Assembly (NCBI GenBank): GCA_030533315.1 | Contig: JAUNJL010000003.1 | Span: 25,222 to 89,221 of the forward strand | Source of the DNA: Eubacteriales bacterium | GTDB lineage: Bacteria; Bacillota_A; Clostridia; Lachnospirales; Lachnospiraceae | Reading direction: 5' to 3' | Length of the DNA: 64,000 nucleotides | Position numbers and translations under genes: made by a program | In this document: in pieces, positions 53,433-62,897 of the stretch | Layout of the letters: the number at the start of each line of letters is the position of its first letter | Position numbering within the stretch: position 1 is the stretch's first letter | The notes under the pieces: model-generated | The model's input: only the letters and a program-made list of their open reading frames with translations | Told to the model about the DNA's origin: nothing | The model's database searches: none

Positions 53433-54593
53433 ATGTTAAAACAGTATAAGCTGCGATTTTACAATTTCAGACTTGTGGTGCTGCTCCTTGCCATCAGCTC
53501 CATCGGCGTGCTCCTTGTGTCCACCGCCAGGGCGGATCTGAGAAACAAGCAGATTGCAGGCCTCCTCATGGGAGTGACGGTGATGGTCATTCTCTCCCTC
53601 ATTGATTATTCCTGGATCTTGAATTTCCAGTGGATCATGTACGGGGCAAACGTGGCCATGCTTTTGGCGGTCCGCCTTTTGGGGGACAGCGCCAACGGAG
53701 CTGCCAGATGGATCAAGATCGGATCCTTCCGCTTCCAGCCTACGGAGCTTTCCAAGATCATCATCATTCTGTTTTTTGCAAAGTTCTTCATGGAGCATGA
53801 GGAGGATCTGAATACCTTCAAGGTGCTGAGCCAGGCGGCGCTGCTCCTGGCCCTCCCCCTGGTCCTGATCTACGAGCAGCCGGACATGAAAAATACCATC
53901 ACCGTCGCCCTGGTGTTTGCCATCCTTGTGTACATTGCCGGGCTGAACTACAAAATCATCGGCGGGGCCATCCTGATCGCCATCCCTCTGGTCATCATTT
54001 TCCTGTCCATTGTGGTCCAGCCGGATCAGAAGCTGATCCGGGATTATCAGAGGAACCGTATCATGTCCTTTCTTTACCCGGAGAATGAGGAGTATTCTGA
54101 CGACATTGAACAGCAGAACAATTCCAAAACTGCCATAGCCTCCGGTGAGCTGATCGGAAAGCGGCTTGCTGGAGACGAGGACGTATCCTCCGTCAACAAG
54201 GGAAACTTTGTTGCGGAAAACCAGACGGACTTTATTTTTGCGGTGGCAGGAGAGGAGTACGGCTTTATAGGCTGCAGCCTGATCGTCTTTCTCCTCCTCT
54301 CCATCTGCCTGGAATGCATCCGAATGAGCCTTCGGGCAAAGGATCTGGCGGGAAAGATCCTCTGCTGCGGCGTGGGGAGTATCGTTGCCATCCAAAGCTT
54401 CCTGAACATCTGCGTGGCCACGGGCGCATCCCCCAATACGGGAACGCCTCTTCCCTTTGTCAGCTATGGCCTGACCTCTCTGATCAGCCTTTTTATCGGC
54501 ATGGGTCTTGTGCTGAACGTTGGCCTTCAAAGCAGCGCTTACAATAAAGAATTAAAACGAAAAGAAATCTACGAGAAAGAGGAATACTTATGA
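53433..54593 (+). CDS. rodA: RodA/FtsW/SpoVE-family peptidoglycan polymerase
   Basis: A 386-residue multi-pass SEDS glycosyltransferase that polymerises lipid II. Conserved stretches are GDSANGAARWIKIGSFRFQPTELSK, AVAGEEYGFIGCSL and GTPLPFVSYGLTSLISLFIGMGLVLN. Its position beside mreBCD and mrdA supports RodA rather than FtsW or SpoVE. Its stop overlaps the next start by ATGA. Confidence 0.92.
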   Translation: MLKQYKLRFYNFRLVVLLLAISSIGVLLVSTARADLRNKQIAGLLMGVTVMVILSLIDYSWILNFQWIMYGANVAMLLAVRLLGDSANGAARWIKIGSFRFQPTELSKIIIILFFAKFFMEHEEDLNTFKVLSQAALLLALPLVLIYEQPDMKNTITVALVFAILVYIAGLNYKIIGGAILIAIPLVIIFLSIVVQPDQKLIRDYQRNRIMSFLYPENEEYSDDIEQQNNSKTAIASGELIGKRLAGDEDVSSVNKGNFVAENQTDFIFAVAGEEYGFIGCSLIVFLLLSICLECIRMSLRAKDLAGKILCCGVGSIVAIQSFLNICVATGASPNTGTPLPFVSYGLTSLISLFIGMGLVLNVGLQSSAYNKELKRKEIYEKEEYL

Positions 54594-55669
54594 CAGCAAA
54601 GAGAAAGGGCAGTCCTCAGGCCAGAAGATCACCTGCAAAGAGGGCCCGGATGAAACGGATGCGCAGAAGACGGGTGCGCAGCACCCTGTTGCTTCTGTGC
54701 CTCCTGGGGGCTCTCTGTGCTTTCGGCGGCGGTGCGATCTATCTTCTGAACGGAGGGCTGTTTTTTGAGGAACCGGTGGAGATGTACCGAAGCTTCCGGG
54801 AGTTTGAGGGGAGCCTGGGTATTTCCGACGCCCTGAAGGCAGATGGGTTTGCCAAGGATCTCTGCGTGGTGACAGAAGACGTACCTTTGGAGGGAGTGTC
54901 CCTGGGAGAAAGTCAGGAGGGAGTTCTCCTGGATCTGAGCGGCAAAAGGGTCCTCTTTGCCAAGGGCGCTCACGACAGGGTGTACCCTGCCAGTATCACC
55001 AAGATCATGACGGCCATATTGGCGCTGAAATATGGGAACATGAGCGATACGGTGGCGATCACGGAGGAAAACGTGACCCTGGAGGAGGGCTCTCAGGTAT
55101 GCGGCTTCGCACCGGGAGACAAGGTGACCATGGATCAGCTCCTGAACTGTCTTTTGGTCTACTCCGGGAACGATGCGGCGTCGGCCATCGCCCAGTATGT
55201 GGGGGGGAGCACCCAGGGCTTCGTGGACATGATGAACAGCTGTGCCGCCCAGCTGGGCTGTACCGGCACCCACTTTACCAATCCCCACGGCCTTCACGAT
55301 GAAGCACATTACACCACCCCCTACGACATCTACCTGATGCTGAAGGAGGCGCTGGAGTATCCGGAGTTCACCAGGATCACCCAGCTTCCTTCCTATACCG
55401 TGGAGTATACAAGGGGAGACGGCTCCGTGGCGAGCACGGTGCTGGACGCCACGGACCATTACCTCACCGGTGAGGCCTCCGCTCCCAGAGACGTGGTCAT
55501 CCTGGGAGGGAAAACAGGAACCACCAGCGACGCAGGCAACTGTCTCGCCCTCCTTTGCCAGAACGCCTACGGAAAGCCTTTTGTTTCCATCGTCATGGGG
55601 GCAGACACGAAGGGAGACCTTTACCAGCAGATGAACACCCTGCTGCAGAACATCAACTCCCTTGCGTGA
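54590..55669 (+). CDS. D-alanyl-D-alanine carboxypeptidase
   Basis: A 359-residue DacA-like (S11) low-molecular-weight PBP. A very basic start (residues 1-29) leads into a membrane anchor (about 30-53). Active-site motifs are SITK (YPASITKIMTAI), SGN (VYSGNDAAS) and KTG (LGGKTGTTSDAGNCL). It trims the terminal D-Ala of stem peptides. It lacks the usual C-terminal amphipathic domain and appears anchored at the N-terminus instead. It is the last gene of the shape/wall operon. Confidence 0.93.
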   Translation: MTAKRKGSPQARRSPAKRARMKRMRRRRVRSTLLLLCLLGALCAFGGGAIYLLNGGLFFEEPVEMYRSFREFEGSLGISDALKADGFAKDLCVVTEDVPLEGVSLGESQEGVLLDLSGKRVLFAKGAHDRVYPASITKIMTAILALKYGNMSDTVAITEENVTLEEGSQVCGFAPGDKVTMDQLLNCLLVYSGNDAASAIAQYVGGSTQGFVDMMNSCAAQLGCTGTHFTNPHGLHDEAHYTTPYDIYLMLKEALEYPEFTRITQLPSYTVEYTRGDGSVASTVLDATDHYLTGEASAPRDVVILGGKTGTTSDAGNCLALLCQNAYGKPFVSIVMGADTKGDLYQQMNTLLQNINSLA

Positions 55670-55768
55670 TACTGCCGAAACCCCTGATTTTCTGCGGCTT
55701 TCGGGGCATATTGGAGGATTGCGGTCCAAAAAATCCTTGAAAAGTTATTTTTTTTGTGAAATAAGGAT

Positions 55769-55797
55769 TGCTATTTATGATAAAATGCACTATAATT
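55769..55797 (+). promoter_or_regulatory. Predicted sigma-A promoter of the small P-loop gene
   Basis: TTGCTA (55769-55774), 17 bp, perfect TATAAT (55792-55797). Confidence 0.75.
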
Positions 55798-55861
55798 GAA
55801 ACATCTTATATAAGCTTTTTGGTGAAAATGAATATTATATATGTCTAAGGAGGAAAACAGC

Positions 55862-56281
55862 ATGGTAGAACTGATTGTAGGAAGGAAAGGAAAAGGGAAG
55901 ACGAAGGTACTGTTGGACAGAGTGAACAGTGCAGTGAAAGAAGTAAACGGAAGCATTGTTTATCTGGACAAGAGTACCAAGCACATGTACGAGCTGAACA
56001 ATAAGGTACGTCTCATCAATGTGTCCGCATACCCTGTGAAGAATGCGGACGAATTTGTCGGTTTTATCTGCGGCATCATCTCCCAGGACCACGATTTAGA
56101 GCAGATTTATCTGGACAGCTTCTTGAAGGTAGCCAATCTGGAGGACAAGGACGTGACAGACACCCTGTCACAGCTGGACAAGATCGGAGAATCCTTTGGG
56201 ATCACCATCATCGTCAGCATGTCCCTCGATAAAGAAGAGATTCCAGAGACATTGCAGGACAAGATTTCCGTGGCATTGTAA
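55862..56281 (+). CDS. Small P-loop protein of unknown function
   Basis: A 139-residue cytoplasmic protein. I chose the ATG at 55862, 8 bp after AGGAGG; an ATG 21 bp earlier precedes that site. The N-terminal VGRKGKGKTK is a Walker-A-like loop (Gly7-Thr14). A hydrophobic strand plus acid (LEQIYLDSF) could act as Walker B, and TIIVSMSLDKEEIP follows. It looks like a minimal P-loop NTPase core without further domains. It is monocistronic with its own promoter and terminator, next to the wall operon. I do not recognise the family. Confidence 0.8.
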   Translation: MVELIVGRKGKGKTKVLLDRVNSAVKEVNGSIVYLDKSTKHMYELNNKVRLINVSAYPVKNADEFVGFICGIISQDHDLEQIYLDSFLKVANLEDKDVTDTLSQLDKIGESFGITIIVSMSLDKEEIPETLQDKISVAL

Positions 56282-56320
56282 GTTATTCCATTTCTTTTAC
56301 AACTACATAGGATGTTTTAG

Positions 56321-56367
56321 GGGGCATGGGCATGGTACCGACGGTGATTGTGGCTGTGCCCCTTTTT
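56321..56367 (+). terminator. Probable intrinsic terminator of the small P-loop gene
   Basis: GGGGCA (56321-56326) pairs with TGCCCC (56357-56362), followed by five T residues. The loop is long (30 bases). Confidence 0.6.
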
Positions 56368-56451
56368 ACTTTAAAAAATAGACTGCTTGAGTCGTCCAAA
56401 CGATCACTTTTGATATCGAATGCTATGGAATACATGCAAGGAGGAACACAT

Positions 56452-59400
56452 ATGAAAAAGAGAATACTGGCAGGGATTTTGGCATTGACCCTCGGACTCC
56501 AGCCTTGTGGAACGACTTTTGTCTGTGCACAGGATATGTTTGGATCAGAAGAGACTGAGACTACGGCCTCTGAAGAGCAGGAGAGTGCCTGGTTTACCGA
56601 TTCGCCGGAGGAAGACCGTTCCAACGAGGGTCCCCAGGAAGAGACCGTTCCGGATTTGAATAACTGGGATGAGGCACAGGGGGCTGTCCCGGAAGAAATA
56701 TCTCCGGAAGAAGATGACGCCGATATACCTGAGCCTGAAGCTGAAGAACTGGATATCCCAGATGAAACAGGGACATTTGAGGAAGTGGATACACCGCTGG
56801 AAAGCAGATTTCCTGATGGATCGGAGGGTGAAGCTTCTCCAGAAGAAATCATAGGAGAGGAAGCGGTCTCTACCGATATATTCTTCCAAGAAAATACGGA
56901 GCAAGAGGTACCTTTTGAGGATCATATGCCAGAGATGGCTTTTGTCTCTGCAGATTCCTCTTTGCCCAGTGCTTCTGGTGTCTGCTCGGAAACCATTTCC
57001 TGGAATTATGATTCGGCTACAAATACATTGACCTTATCCGGGACAGGTAGGATTCCAGACAGAAGCTACAGCAATTCCTCAGACACAGCCAGCTACGGGA
57101 TCTATTCCAGCCAGGTGAAAAATCTTGTTCTTTGTGAGGGGATTACCGAGGTGGGAACGTATGGTTTTTCCGATTTTTATTATCTGGAAAGCCTCTCTCT
57201 TCCTGAAAGCCTGACATTGGTAGACAACAGAGGGTTTTCCCGTACCTCCTCCATTCAAGAACTGCACATCAAAAAGAATCTGACCAGCTTTCCCACAGAA
57301 GTGCTTGCCAGATGGGATGAGCTGAAGTCTATTGAAGTGGATGGGGATAATCCGTCCTATCTGTCTGAAAACGGAATTTTATATAATAAAGACAAGACCA
57401 TGCTGATCCATGTGCCGGACTTTTGTTCCCTGGAGACTCTTCGTATCCCGGAAACGGTAACTGCAATCCATCCCTCTGCCTTTGCATACAACCGCAATCT
57501 GATCAGTTTGTATCTTCCCTCGGGCCTGGAAGAAATAGGCGATAGAAGCTTATCTTCCTTTTATCAGCTTGAGCATCTGGTCTTCCTGGGAAAGGCGCCA
57601 GTGTTTCCTTCTTATATGGGCAGCAATTTTGCCACCTGCACCAATTCAAGAGCAGAAAAGCTCCATGTGTACTGCAGTTTTTCAGCAGAAGGATGGGAAA
57701 ACATCCGAAGCACAGTGTCATCTGATAAGTTCCAGTGGGTCAATCTAGACACCACAGATCCTGGCGTTTGTGCCTTATCCATCGCTTGTGATACCGATAC
57801 TGTGACCGTTGGAGGAAGCATACAGCTTCGGCCCAGCATCAGTCCCATTTATACTGTGGGATTTTTCTGGGAGAGCAGCGATGGAGCCATAGCGGATGTG
57901 ATGCCGGACGGGACACTGACAGGTAACAGCCCGGGAAAGGCCGTAATCACGGTTACCAGCATAGACGGTGCCTATCAGGCCCAAAAGGAGTTTACCGTCA
58001 TAGGAGAGGTTTCCCAGCCCAATGTGGACAGCTTTGCATTTGGTTCCGGTGAACCTTTTGAAAATATTAGTAAGGACTTTTTGCAGATTCCCTGTGAAAG
58101 AAAAAACGGGATCTATGTGTTTTCAGACAGCCATCTGTATTTTTATTCCCTTTCCACCAGAGTGATGTATCCCCTGTACACCTTTCAGGATGTCGTCAGT
58201 ACTTACAGCGATCAAAACCTGCTTTACGTAGCAAGCATGGATACGTGCCAGATTTACGACCTTATATCCAGAAGGATAACAGGTACGATCCGATCAACGG
58301 AGGATACCTTTTCTGCGGTTGGAGCAGATGCACTTGGACGGGTCTATCTGGCAGGCACCAAAAAGGATGGCTCTCACGGAATCTGCCTTTTTACAAAGGA
58401 AGGAGCCCCCATTTCCAATGCTGCCGTTCCCAGTAAGATTCTCCGCTTTAACGCATTCGATGGCGCCACCGGCAATTTTTACGTGGAAGCGGAGTATGAC
58501 TGGTTCTATTGGGGCTACTCTCATCCTGGCCATGCCCTCTTTATGGGAAACGTCACTGACAACGTCATTACCATGAAAACAAATTATCAAATCACAGATC
58601 AAGACGGAGATACGAAAAGTGCAGATACGATTCTTTATCTGTGCCAGTATGGTTACCGTGCTCACCGAAACAGTGCAGCTCTGCTTGCCGGACGATATCT
58701 TGTAGCCGTCAGCTCTCTTTACAACCTGGTTCAGGTTCTGGATACGGCCAATGGCGGCCTGAAGGTGCATATGGAGTTCTCCAGAGATGCGATCGAAGCG
58801 GAAGGGGGCTACTATGATGAAGGGAGTGTCGGTGTCCGTGCAGTTTACCACAGTGGGCATCATGGACTCCTTCTTTACGAAAACAACTGTCTGATAAATG
58901 AGTATGATCTTGCCACCGGGGAGGCGTTGGCCAGCTATACAACAAAATACCCTGTTTTTGACATGTTCTGGATGGGGAAGCAACTGATCCTGGTAGAGAA
59001 AAAGGATTCCCAATTTTACATAGAGTCCGTTCTTTGGGGAGATGTGAGTCAGTTGTCCATCAGCGGCCCGGATACCATGAAAGTGGGAGAGTACAGCCAA
59101 ATAAATCTGGATTGCGATGCGCCTTACGCTCCCTTATGTGAATGGTCCTCCAGTGACCCCAAAATCCTGTCCGTGACAGACCAGGGGTGTGTAAGCGCCT
59201 GGAAAAAAGGGAGTGCTGTCATCACCGCCGCTGCATTTGGGAGAAAGGTTCAAAAAAGGATTCAAGTAGTCTCCGAAAAGAAAGGGAAACGGGAAGATGT
59301 ATTTAGCTGCGACGGTACCATCAGTAATAATCTGCATGAAAATTCCTACAGCAATAGTAACTGGTCATCTGTGGTGAACTCCTACCTCTACGAAAAAACG

Positions 59401-61020
59401 GATAAAAGTCTGTGCCGCGTGGAATACAACAGGAAAGACAGGGTCCTTGTTGAAGAGTACAATACAAAGGGACGCAGAACCAATGAAAAATCTCTGGAAA
59501 AGGAACTTCCTCTTTTCGGCGGTTTTTATCATGGAAAATCTGCCAATTACCTGGTTTTCGGCCAGAACAATCCAAAAGAATCCGATCAAGTAGAGATCAT
59601 GAGAGTGGTAAAGTATTCTCATGACTGGATACGGCTTGGCGACTGCCGTTTTTATGGAAATAACACGAGTTTTCCTTTTGACGCAGGCTCTCTTAGGATG
59701 GCGGAGGCCGGAGATCTCTTGTATATTCATACTTGTCATGAAATGTATGCCTCCGATGACGGCCTTAATCATCAGGCAAATATGACGTACGTGATTTACC
59801 AATCCACCATGAAAGAGCAGCAGTCATATTATCGTGTCATGAATTTTGCAGCTGCCGGGTATGTCAGCCATTCCTTCAACCAATTTGTGAAGACAGATGA
59901 CCGTTATGTTTTCCGGGTAGACCACGGCGATGCCTATCCAAGGGCGATTTCACTCTCCAGAGCAGATGTCGGAGGCGATATTACAGAAATTTCCGGCGTG
60001 TACGCTCACAAAATCCTCGGAAAGATAGGAGACAACTACACCGGTGTTACTGTGGGAGGATTTGAGCTTTCCGGTGAGAATTGTCTGATTGCTTTCAGCT
60101 CTCGGGACATGACCTCTGAGGCCGCTTACAAGGCAGGAAACACCAACATTTATGTGAGCGTCATCTCGAAATCCATGACCTCTCAAAGTACGAAACAGAT
60201 CACCAATTATACAAAAAGTGATTCTGTAGCAATTGGGACGCCCCAGCTTGTAAAACTGAACGACTATCAATTTCTCCTTATGTGGACGGAGTACCGCCCG
60301 TCCAACAAAAGCTACTCCACAAGGATGGTCACGATGGATGGGCAGGCAAACATCACCTCTGACATTGCCCAATCCGACACGCTGCAGCTGTCTGATTGTC
60401 AGCCCATCTACGCCTCAGATGGATTGGTGAAGTGGTATACCACAGATGGAAAGCATATGTATCTTTATACCCTGGATCCATACAATTTGGATGGAGACCC
60501 ATACAAGCCGGATAGCAAGGAGAAGACAAAGACGAAAAAACCCGTATTGAATGTGTCGGGAACGCTTCCCTTGCAGCGAGGCAAATCAATTGCCTTGAAA
60601 GTGAGAAGGCTTTCCCGGGGAGATAAAGTAAAACGCTGGAAGTCCAGCAATCCCAAGGTAGCCTACGTCTCCAAAAAGGGAAAGGTTACCGGCAAAAAGA
60701 CGGGAAAGGCAGTTATTTCTGCTGTGCTGAAAAGTGGGAAGACCTTGAAGGTGACCGTCCGGGTGCAAAAGGGGATTGTAAAGACGAAGAAGCTTACCGT
60801 ACCCAAGAAATCCATTTCCCTGAAAAAGGGAAAAACCTATTCCATCAAGCCCGTGCGAAATCCCATCACCTCCGGACAGAAGGTCACGTACACTTCATCC
60901 AATAAGAAGATTGCGTCCGTGACATCCAAGGGCGTGGTAAAGGGATTGAAAAAAGGGAAAGCAAGGATCACCGTGAAATCCGGGTCGAAAAAGGTGGTGG
61001 TAACGGTAAAGGTCAAATGA
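56452..61020 (+). CDS. Large secreted protein with BspA-type leucine-rich repeats and BIG2 domains
   Basis: A 1,522-residue exported protein. The ATG at 56452 follows AGGAGG by 7 bp and gives a signal peptide (MKKRILAGILALTLGLQP). Residues 30-165 are highly acidic. A BspA-like LRR region covers about 185-430 (LVLCEGITEVGTYGFSDF, LRIPETVTAIHPSAFAYN). BIG2 Ig-like domains lie near 435-520, 867-942, 1364-1443 and 1447-1522. Two long beta-rich stretches (about 540-860 and 950-1350) look propeller-like. The last 160 residues are very lysine-rich (KKGKVTGKKTGKAVIS). There is no sortase motif; the basic end may bind wall polymers. Likely a surface adhesin or matrix protein. Confidence 0.85.
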   Translation: MKKRILAGILALTLGLQPCGTTFVCAQDMFGSEETETTASEEQESAWFTDSPEEDRSNEGPQEETVPDLNNWDEAQGAVPEEISPEEDDADIPEPEAEELDIPDETGTFEEVDTPLESRFPDGSEGEASPEEIIGEEAVSTDIFFQENTEQEVPFEDHMPEMAFVSADSSLPSASGVCSETISWNYDSATNTLTLSGTGRIPDRSYSNSSDTASYGIYSSQVKNLVLCEGITEVGTYGFSDFYYLESLSLPESLTLVDNRGFSRTSSIQELHIKKNLTSFPTEVLARWDELKSIEVDGDNPSYLSENGILYNKDKTMLIHVPDFCSLETLRIPETVTAIHPSAFAYNRNLISLYLPSGLEEIGDRSLSSFYQLEHLVFLGKAPVFPSYMGSNFATCTNSRAEKLHVYCSFSAEGWENIRSTVSSDKFQWVNLDTTDPGVCALSIACDTDTVTVGGSIQLRPSISPIYTVGFFWESSDGAIADVMPDGTLTGNSPGKAVITVTSIDGAYQAQKEFTVIGEVSQPNVDSFAFGSGEPFENISKDFLQIPCERKNGIYVFSDSHLYFYSLSTRVMYPLYTFQDVVSTYSDQNLLYVASMDTCQIYDLISRRITGTIRSTEDTFSAVGADALGRVYLAGTKKDGSHGICLFTKEGAPISNAAVPSKILRFNAFDGATGNFYVEAEYDWFYWGYSHPGHALFMGNVTDNVITMKTNYQITDQDGDTKSADTILYLCQYGYRAHRNSAALLAGRYLVAVSSLYNLVQVLDTANGGLKVHMEFSRDAIEAEGGYYDEGSVGVRAVYHSGHHGLLLYENNCLINEYDLATGEALASYTTKYPVFDMFWMGKQLILVEKKDSQFYIESVLWGDVSQLSISGPDTMKVGEYSQINLDCDAPYAPLCEWSSSDPKILSVTDQGCVSAWKKGSAVITAAAFGRKVQKRIQVVSEKKGKREDVFSCDGTISNNLHENSYSNSNWSSVVNSYLYEKTDKSLCRVEYNRKDRVLVEEYNTKGRRTNEKSLEKELPLFGGFYHGKSANYLVFGQNNPKESDQVEIMRVVKYSHDWIRLGDCRFYGNNTSFPFDAGSLRMAEAGDLLYIHTCHEMYASDDGLNHQANMTYVIYQSTMKEQQSYYRVMNFAAAGYVSHSFNQFVKTDDRYVFRVDHGDAYPRAISLSRADVGGDITEISGVYAHKILGKIGDNYTGVTVGGFELSGENCLIAFSSRDMTSEAAYKAGNTNIYVSVISKSMTSQSTKQITNYTKSDSVAIGTPQLVKLNDYQFLLMWTEYRPSNKSYSTRMVTMDGQANITSDIAQSDTLQLSDCQPIYASDGLVKWYTTDGKHMYLYTLDPYNLDGDPYKPDSKEKTKTKKPVLNVSGTLPLQRGKSIALKVRRLSRGDKVKRWKSSNPKVAYVSKKGKVTGKKTGKAVISAVLKSGKTLKVTVRVQKGIVKTKKLTVPKKSISLKKGKTYSIKPVRNPITSGQKVTYTSSNKKIASVTSKGVVKGLKKGKARITVKSGSKKVVVTVKVK

Positions 61021-61112
61021 CGTGATATTCAGAACAAGATCAGGATAGGGCCAATATTCATGGCATAATCAGAGATGGGGCGGCTTTCAGAAAAAAGAGG
61101 CCGCAGTTGTAG

Positions 61113-61145
61113 GTGAGAGAAGCCTTTAGGGCTTCTCTCACTATT
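61113..61145. terminator. Strong hairpin between convergent genes
   Basis: A perfect 12-bp stem GTGAGAGAAGCC/GGCTTCTCTCAC with a 5-base loop and TATTT after it. It probably terminates the BspA-type gene and may also protect against readthrough from the recombinase side. Confidence 0.75.
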
Positions 61146-61170
61146 TGGATACAGGACATTTTTCAACGGC

Positions 61171-62235
61171 TCAAGCTTCCTCCTCCCGCAGGCGTACCGC
61201 CGTGGCCGCCTTGCGCCGTCTGGCGTCGTCCAGGGCGGCGTAGTGCTTTTTGGTGGTATTCACGTCCTTGTGGCCCAAAACGTCTGCCACCAGGTAAATA
61301 TCGCCGGTCTCCTGGTAAAGAGCGGTGCCGTAGGTGCTGCGCAGCTTATGGGGGGTGATTTTTTTGGTGGTGGTGACCGCCTTCGCATATTTTTTTACCA
61401 GATTTTCCACCGCCTGAACTCCCATGCGGCGGCGCTGGGAAGAATAGAAGAGTGCATGCTCATGGCCGGTCAGGGGAGTGATGGATTTTCGCACCTCCAG
61501 ATAAGCCTTCAGGGCCTTTTCCACCTCCGGGCCGAAATAAACCACCATCTCGTTGCCTCCCTTTCGGGTCACACGGATTCCATTATTCTTAAAATCCACG
61601 TCCTCCACGTCAAGGCCCACGCACTCGGACACACGGATCCCTGTCCCCAGAAGAAGAGTCACAAGGGCCAGGTCCCGTTCCTTCGTTTTTTCATAATAGA
61701 CCCGCCGCTGGCCGGTGAGGCTGTCCCCGCAGTGCTCGATGTGGTCCAGAAGGAGGGCCACCTCATCGGCATCCAGGCGGACGATGGATTTGTCGTGGAT
61801 CTTCGGCACGTCGATGAGCACCGTGGGATTGGTGGTGATCATTTCCCTCTTGTAATAATAAGCATAAAAGCTGCGGAGGGAGGACAGCTTTCGTTTTACC
61901 CCCCGTTCCCCGTTGGTTTCCAGGCGTTCGCCGCTTCGGTAAACCTTCAAATATTCTGTATATTCCTCAAGATCCAGAGCCTTGATCTGATCCAGGACGT
62001 CCACGGTCAGGTCGCTCATGGAGCAGTGGGAAAAGGCCGGGTTTTCATCCAAAAGGAACTGAAAAAAGATTCGGATATCATAGGCATAAGAGATTCTGGT
62101 TTTCGTGGTTGTGACGGCGTCCATGGCGCGGAAATAATCCCTGCAAAACGGCGGGAGCGTTTTTAAAACCTCACGAAGCTTCAAAATATTCTCAACATCC
62201 GTTTGCTCACGGTAAGTGGTTTTTTCATTGTTCAT
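61171..62235 (-). CDS. Tyrosine recombinase (XerC/XerD-like)
   Basis: A 354-residue site-specific recombinase. The N-terminal SAM-like DNA-binding domain spans about residues 25-135. The catalytic set is complete: Arg201 (GTGIRVSECVGL), Lys225 (VTRKGGNE), His296 and Arg299 (TPHKLRSTYG), His322 (VLGHKDVNTT) and nucleophile Tyr332 (HYAAL). Base composition matches its neighbours, and no phage or conjugation genes are adjacent, so a chromosomal role such as dimer resolution is possible. An integrase of a lost element is the alternative. No dif-like site was recognised nearby. Confidence 0.92.
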   Translation of the reverse strand: MNNEKTTYREQTDVENILKLREVLKTLPPFCRDYFRAMDAVTTTKTRISYAYDIRIFFQFLLDENPAFSHCSMSDLTVDVLDQIKALDLEEYTEYLKVYRSGERLETNGERGVKRKLSSLRSFYAYYYKREMITTNPTVLIDVPKIHDKSIVRLDADEVALLLDHIEHCGDSLTGQRRVYYEKTKERDLALVTLLLGTGIRVSECVGLDVEDVDFKNNGIRVTRKGGNEMVVYFGPEVEKALKAYLEVRKSITPLTGHEHALFYSSQRRRMGVQAVENLVKKYAKAVTTTKKITPHKLRSTYGTALYQETGDIYLVADVLGHKDVNTTKKHYAALDDARRRKAATAVRLREEEA

Positions 62236-62450
62236 GGCAGTGGAACCTCCATATTGGCCGAGAGGGGGGTGTTTTGGCTAGATCTATTTGAAAAACTCGG
62301 GTTTGTCGTATAGATATCCATCCATACCGAACCCCGTCTCCCACAGCCTCATACAGCCCATAAGGGCCTTCCAAAGAAAGCCCGCCCCATCTCAAACAGT
62401 TTCATATGATTTGTAAAGACATCCAAAGGAAACGGCCTTGCTGCTATCAC

Positions 62451-62897
62451 CTACAGCAGGCCGTCATCCAAAAGAATGGTAAAGGGACCGTCATTTTCCA
62501 GGGTTACCTTCATATCTGCACCGAAGATCCCTTGCTCCACAACGGGGATCTGCTCCCTGGCCCTATCCACCATATAAGAATAAAGCTCCTGGGCCATCTC
62601 CGGATCACCGGCCTCGATAAAGCTGGGCCGGTTCCCCTTTTTGCAGTTGGCATACAGGGTAAATTGGGAGATCATCAAAAGCTCCCCGTTGACGTCGGCC
62701 AGGGACAGATTGGTCTTGCCCTGGCTGTCCTCAAAAATCCGAAGCCCGATCAGCTTCTTCAGATACTTATCCGCCGTCTCCCTGGTATCCGTCTTGCTGA
62801 TACCCACAAAGACGAGAAAGCCCTTCTGGATCTTCCCAACGATATTTCCATCCACGGAAACCTCTCCATGGCTGACTCTTTGGATCAAAAGCTTCAT
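62451..62897 (-). CDS. dtd: D-aminoacyl-tRNA deacylase
   Basis: A 148-residue Dtd that removes D-amino acids from tRNA. The start [15 protein letters not shown] (ATG at 62897, AAGGAG upstream) is the family N-terminus. The specificity loop SQFTL is at 77-81. The second signature is GPFT at 137-140, where most Dtd proteins have GPVT. The start overlaps the stop of the upstream AI-2E gene by ATGA, so the two are coupled. Confidence 0.95.
   Translation of the reverse strand: MKLLIQRVSHGEVSVDGNIVGKIQKGFLVFVGISKTDTRETADKYLKKLIGLRIFEDSQGKTNLSLADVNGELLMISQFTLYANCKKGNRPSFIEAGDPEMAQELYSYMVDRAREQIPVVEQGIFGADMKVTLENDGPFTILLDDGLL

Noticed and set aside
56283..56852. Serine-rich antisense frame opposite the start of the BspA-type gene
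   Set aside because: It is the complement of the acidic Glu-rich coding stretch (GAA/GAG read as TTC/CTC or TCC/TCT) and has no independent start signal.
62236..62450. dif-like recombination site next to the tyrosine recombinase
   Set aside because: No 28-bp palindromic XerCD-type core could be recognised by eye in the gap.
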